Assembly (NCBI GenBank): GCA_030754715.1 | Contig: JASLZV010000007.1 | Location: 1-16,931 of the forward strand | DNA from: Phycisphaerae bacterium | Lineage (GTDB): Bacteria; Planctomycetota; Phycisphaerae; SM23-33 | DNA length: 16,931 nt | Reading direction: 5' to 3' | Shown here: positions 14,366 through 16,931 of the stretch, in pieces | Numbering within the stretch: the stretch's first letter is position 1 | Layout of the letters: each line of letters opens with the position of its first letter | Made by a program: the position numbers and the translations under genes | The notes under the pieces: generated by a model | Told to the model about the DNA's origin: nothing | The model's input: the letters and a program-made list of their open reading frames with translations, nothing else | Database searches by the model: none

Positions 14366-15024
14366 TGTCTCAATCCAGCAGCGCCCTGACAGGCCGATAG
14401 GCTTTTGTCGGTATTCGTTCCATTGGTTCTCCGGGTATCATTCAAGTCCCCTTCACTCTACAAAGTCGATGTTCGATCTTTGGGACGAAGCCAACCAATT
14501 GCGTGGGCAAGTCGCCGTTGGGGTGCCGCCGGTAGGTAATATCACCCACGTCACTCACAACGAATGGGTGTATAGGCCCCACTGGGCGTTCGGAAACAGT
14601 CCGATCGTGCGGCGAACCAACAAAAACTAACTCTCTTATTTCATTTCATGGAGGACCCTTACAGCCGTTTTCCCTTTGAGGTCGTCATCCCAGCAGGCTG
14701 TGGCACGCCGTGTGCTCTTAGGAGGGGTGGAGTGATAGGAGAAGCGGTTGGACATGCCCTTCGCCTTACTGACCTGCCAGGTTTGACGCTCTGGCTTGCG
14801 GATTTACGACCCCAACGAACTCAACCTCAGCGAACTGCGTGAGAGCCTCGACGTCATGATGACCCACTTGTCATCCATGGAGCGATCGATCCTGATCGAT
14901 CACTTCGGCCTCGACGAGGAAGGTAATGCCAAAACACTGGACCAACTCGGGCGCCGGCTGGGGATTTCCAAGGAACGTGTGCGCCAGATCGAGATTCAGG
15001 CCCTGAAGAAATTGCGCCTCAATA

Positions 15025-16930
<1,906 letters not shown>

Positions 16931-16931
16931 G

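Larger units (their letters stand above)
13739..14795. other. about 1.06 kb of DNA interrupting the sigma gene
   Basis: The sigma reading breaks after base 13738 and resumes at about 14796. The interruption begins with protein-like runs in shifting frames: VAAAVANARREIIDALIALG in a second frame (13738-13800), EEQKLYR in a third, DDRNIHELAGAHLAVSS in the second again, and RTASLKEELAALLEDRS ending at TGA 13949-13951. A GTG gene starts at 13948. From about 14305 to 14795 I see no convincing gene. Short ORFs from ATG 14469 to 14630 and from 14648 to 14842 match nothing I know. No transposase, integrase, inverted terminal repeats, or group I or II intron boundary signals were found. The piece may be transferred DNA, a rearrangement, or an assembly join. 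Confidence 0.55.

Noticed and set aside
13870..14445. Minus-strand 191-codon frame opposite the receiver-like gene
   Set aside because: Composition is shadow-like; the plus-strand gene has GGAGG seven bases before its start and a coherent fold pattern.
13739..14795. Group I or group II intron, intein or insertion sequence inside the sigma gene
   Set aside because: No GTGYG start or domain V, no conserved exon-intron base pattern, no in-frame splicing residues, no transposase and no terminal inverted repeats were seen.
14469..14842. Small plus-strand ORFs (14469-14630 and 14648-14842) in the inserted DNA
   Set aside because: No convincing ribosome-binding site or recognisable motif; the second overlaps the sigma 3' fragment in another frame.

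Overview
The window looks like a chromosomal piece of a GC-rich Planctomycetota bacterium, most likely Phycisphaerae-like. This is inferred from gene content: a zinc-ribbon/von Willebrand protein beside a TolQ/TolR-type motor, large TPR secretory proteins, a haem-like CX4CH protein, and a long sigma-70 factor with an N-terminal helix-turn-helix extension. No ribosomal RNA is present to settle the taxonomy.

Layout. 1-1177: a sparse region with one doubtful small minus-strand ORF (16-273), a minus-strand tRNA-Leu(UAG), a minus-strand intrinsic terminator, a perfect 16-bp hairpin, and a 33-codon ORF with a strong Shine-Dalgarno. 1055-8389: a plus-strand cluster behind a good sigma-70-type promoter. 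Its six genes are a membrane VWA protein, a secreted TPR protein, a TolQ/ExbB/MotA proton channel, two ExbD/TolR proteins and a 1010-residue secreted TPR protein. 8412-8527: tRNA-Cys(GCA) with its own promoter. 8615-12146: an exported protein with a CX4CH haem-like motif, a membrane-anchored protein of unknown function, and an anchored coiled-coil protein with its own candidate promoter. 12215-15056: a long sigma-70 factor that appears broken. Region 2 is on a 5' part (to about 13738) and region 4 on a 3' part (from about 14796). About 1.06 kb lies between them, holding frame-scrambled coding remnants, a small receiver-like gene and a non-coding-looking tract. 15025-16786: minus-strand enolase followed by a small FtsB/DivIC-like gene, converging on the sigma remnant.

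How the genes may work together. The 1178-8389 cluster has the parts of a proton-driven envelope machine: a stator channel, two TolR/ExbD-type peptidoglycan- or partner-binding subunits, a VWA scaffold and two periplasmic TPR scaffolds. No TonB, TolA, TolB or Pal is visible. The genes after tRNA-Cys share its exported, TPR-like and anchored character and may belong to the same envelope function, but that is inference from neighbourhood only.

The most unusual stretch is 12262-15051. The sigma gene is interrupted, an exact 19-bp direct repeat lies just upstream of its start and again at its last codons, and two interleaved 9-bp inverted repeats (14298-14365) have pseudoknot topology inside the interrupting DNA. 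I found no transposase, integrase, CRISPR array or terminal inverted repeats that would explain it.
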